Assembly: GCA_041497995.1 (NCBI GenBank)
Contig: JBGQHM010000134.1
Location: 1-15,153 of the forward strand
Source of the DNA: DATKMS01 sp041497995
GTDB taxonomy: Bacteria > Desulfobacterota > Binatia > HRBIN30
Length of the DNA stretch: 15,153 nucleotides
Reading direction: 5' to 3'
The stretch's first letter is position 1. The number at the start of each line of letters is the position of its first letter. Made by a program: the position numbers and the translations under genes. Shown here piece after piece: positions 14,750 to 15,153 of this stretch. The notes under the pieces were generated by a model that worked only from the letters and a program-made list of their open reading frames with translations, was not told the DNA's origin and ran no database searches.

Positions 14750-15153
14750 CAATCTCACGCTCGATGACGAACGCAACAAAGCCGCGTATGCGGCCACGCA
14801 GAAGGCGGTGAAGCTCTCTCCAAAAGCCAGCGCTGCCGAACGCGCGTACATCGGGGCACTGGCAAAGCGCTACTCGTTGGCGACGGATGCCGACCGCAAG
14901 GCGCTCGACCAGGCCTATGCCGACGCGATGCGCGAGGTCGCGCACACCTACCCGGACGATACGGACGCCGCGACATTGTATGCCGAGTCGTTGATGGTTT
15001 TGCGGCCGTGGGCGCTGTGGACCCTCGATGGTCAGCCGCAACCTGGAACGCTCGAAATTGTCGCCACGCTCGAAGCGGTCTTGAAGAAGGAGCCGATGCA
15101 TCCGGGCGCGAACCACTACTACATCCACGCCATCGAGGCGTCGACCCAACCGG
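14750..15153 (+). pseudogene. Continuation of the TPR protein in the shifted frame, cut by window edge
   Basis: Reading codons from 14751 (AAT CTC ACG CTC) gives NLTLDDERNKAAYAATQKAV, and the frame runs without a stop to the end of the window. It contains more alpha-helical TPR-like repeats (DAATLYAESLMVLRPWAL, PMHPGANHYYIHAIEAS). This matches the expected continuation of the upstream fragment, with its register shifted by one base at about 14748. It has no start signal or ribosome site of its own, so it is not a separate gene. The C-terminus is outside the window. Confidence 0.75.

Overview
This is a GC-rich window, by eye around 60-65% GC, from a bacterium. The gene set includes a PolB-type DNA polymerase, a probable F420-dependent luciferase-like oxidoreductase, membrane 7TM histidine kinases, a class III nucleotide cyclase and a secreted TPR protein. 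It suggests an uncultured, high-GC, Gram-negative-type lineage such as the former Deltaproteobacteria or Binatota. That placement is inference from gene content, and no phylogenetic marker is present. All genes except the last lie on the minus strand, so they are transcribed from right to left. No tRNA, rRNA, CRISPR array or transposase gene was seen, and no gap between genes exceeds about 215 bases.

At the right end, 14450-15153 (+) carries the start of an exported TPR protein whose frame is broken by an apparent one-base insertion at about 14747-14749. Divergent from it are an F420-type luciferase-like oxidoreductase (13420-14298, -) and a class II aldolase (12744-13379, -), 40 bp apart and probably one operon. 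A hairpin-forming inverted repeat then precedes a complete B-family DNA polymerase II (10359-12665, -).

The centre and left form a signalling island of about 10 kb, all on the minus strand. In order of transcription it holds a soluble GAF-PAS class III nucleotide cyclase (8358-10220), a CheY-like stand-alone receiver (7848-8219), and three paralogous 7TM-PAS-PAS histidine kinases (5405-7633, 2535-5408, 335-2527). The kinases are head-to-tail and nearly or actually overlapping. The middle one also carries a normal receiver and a second receiver whose phosphoacceptor Asp is replaced by Arg. A plausible model is that the three sensor kinases feed the shared CheY-like protein or the receiver of the middle kinase, with cAMP as a parallel output. 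The sequence does not prove this wiring.

The island is bracketed by direct repeats. The first 296 bases are a decayed copy of the 3' end of the same polymerase gene, about 91% identical by hand count, with a 2-base deletion that shifts the frame. The whole island therefore sits between an intact polB and a polB remnant in the same orientation. Several non-coding palindromic repeats punctuate the gaps: a 102-bp MITE-like double palindrome (7693-7794), a second inverted repeat (8243-8341), an inverted repeat before polB (12676-12737), and a short heptamer array (14318-14345).
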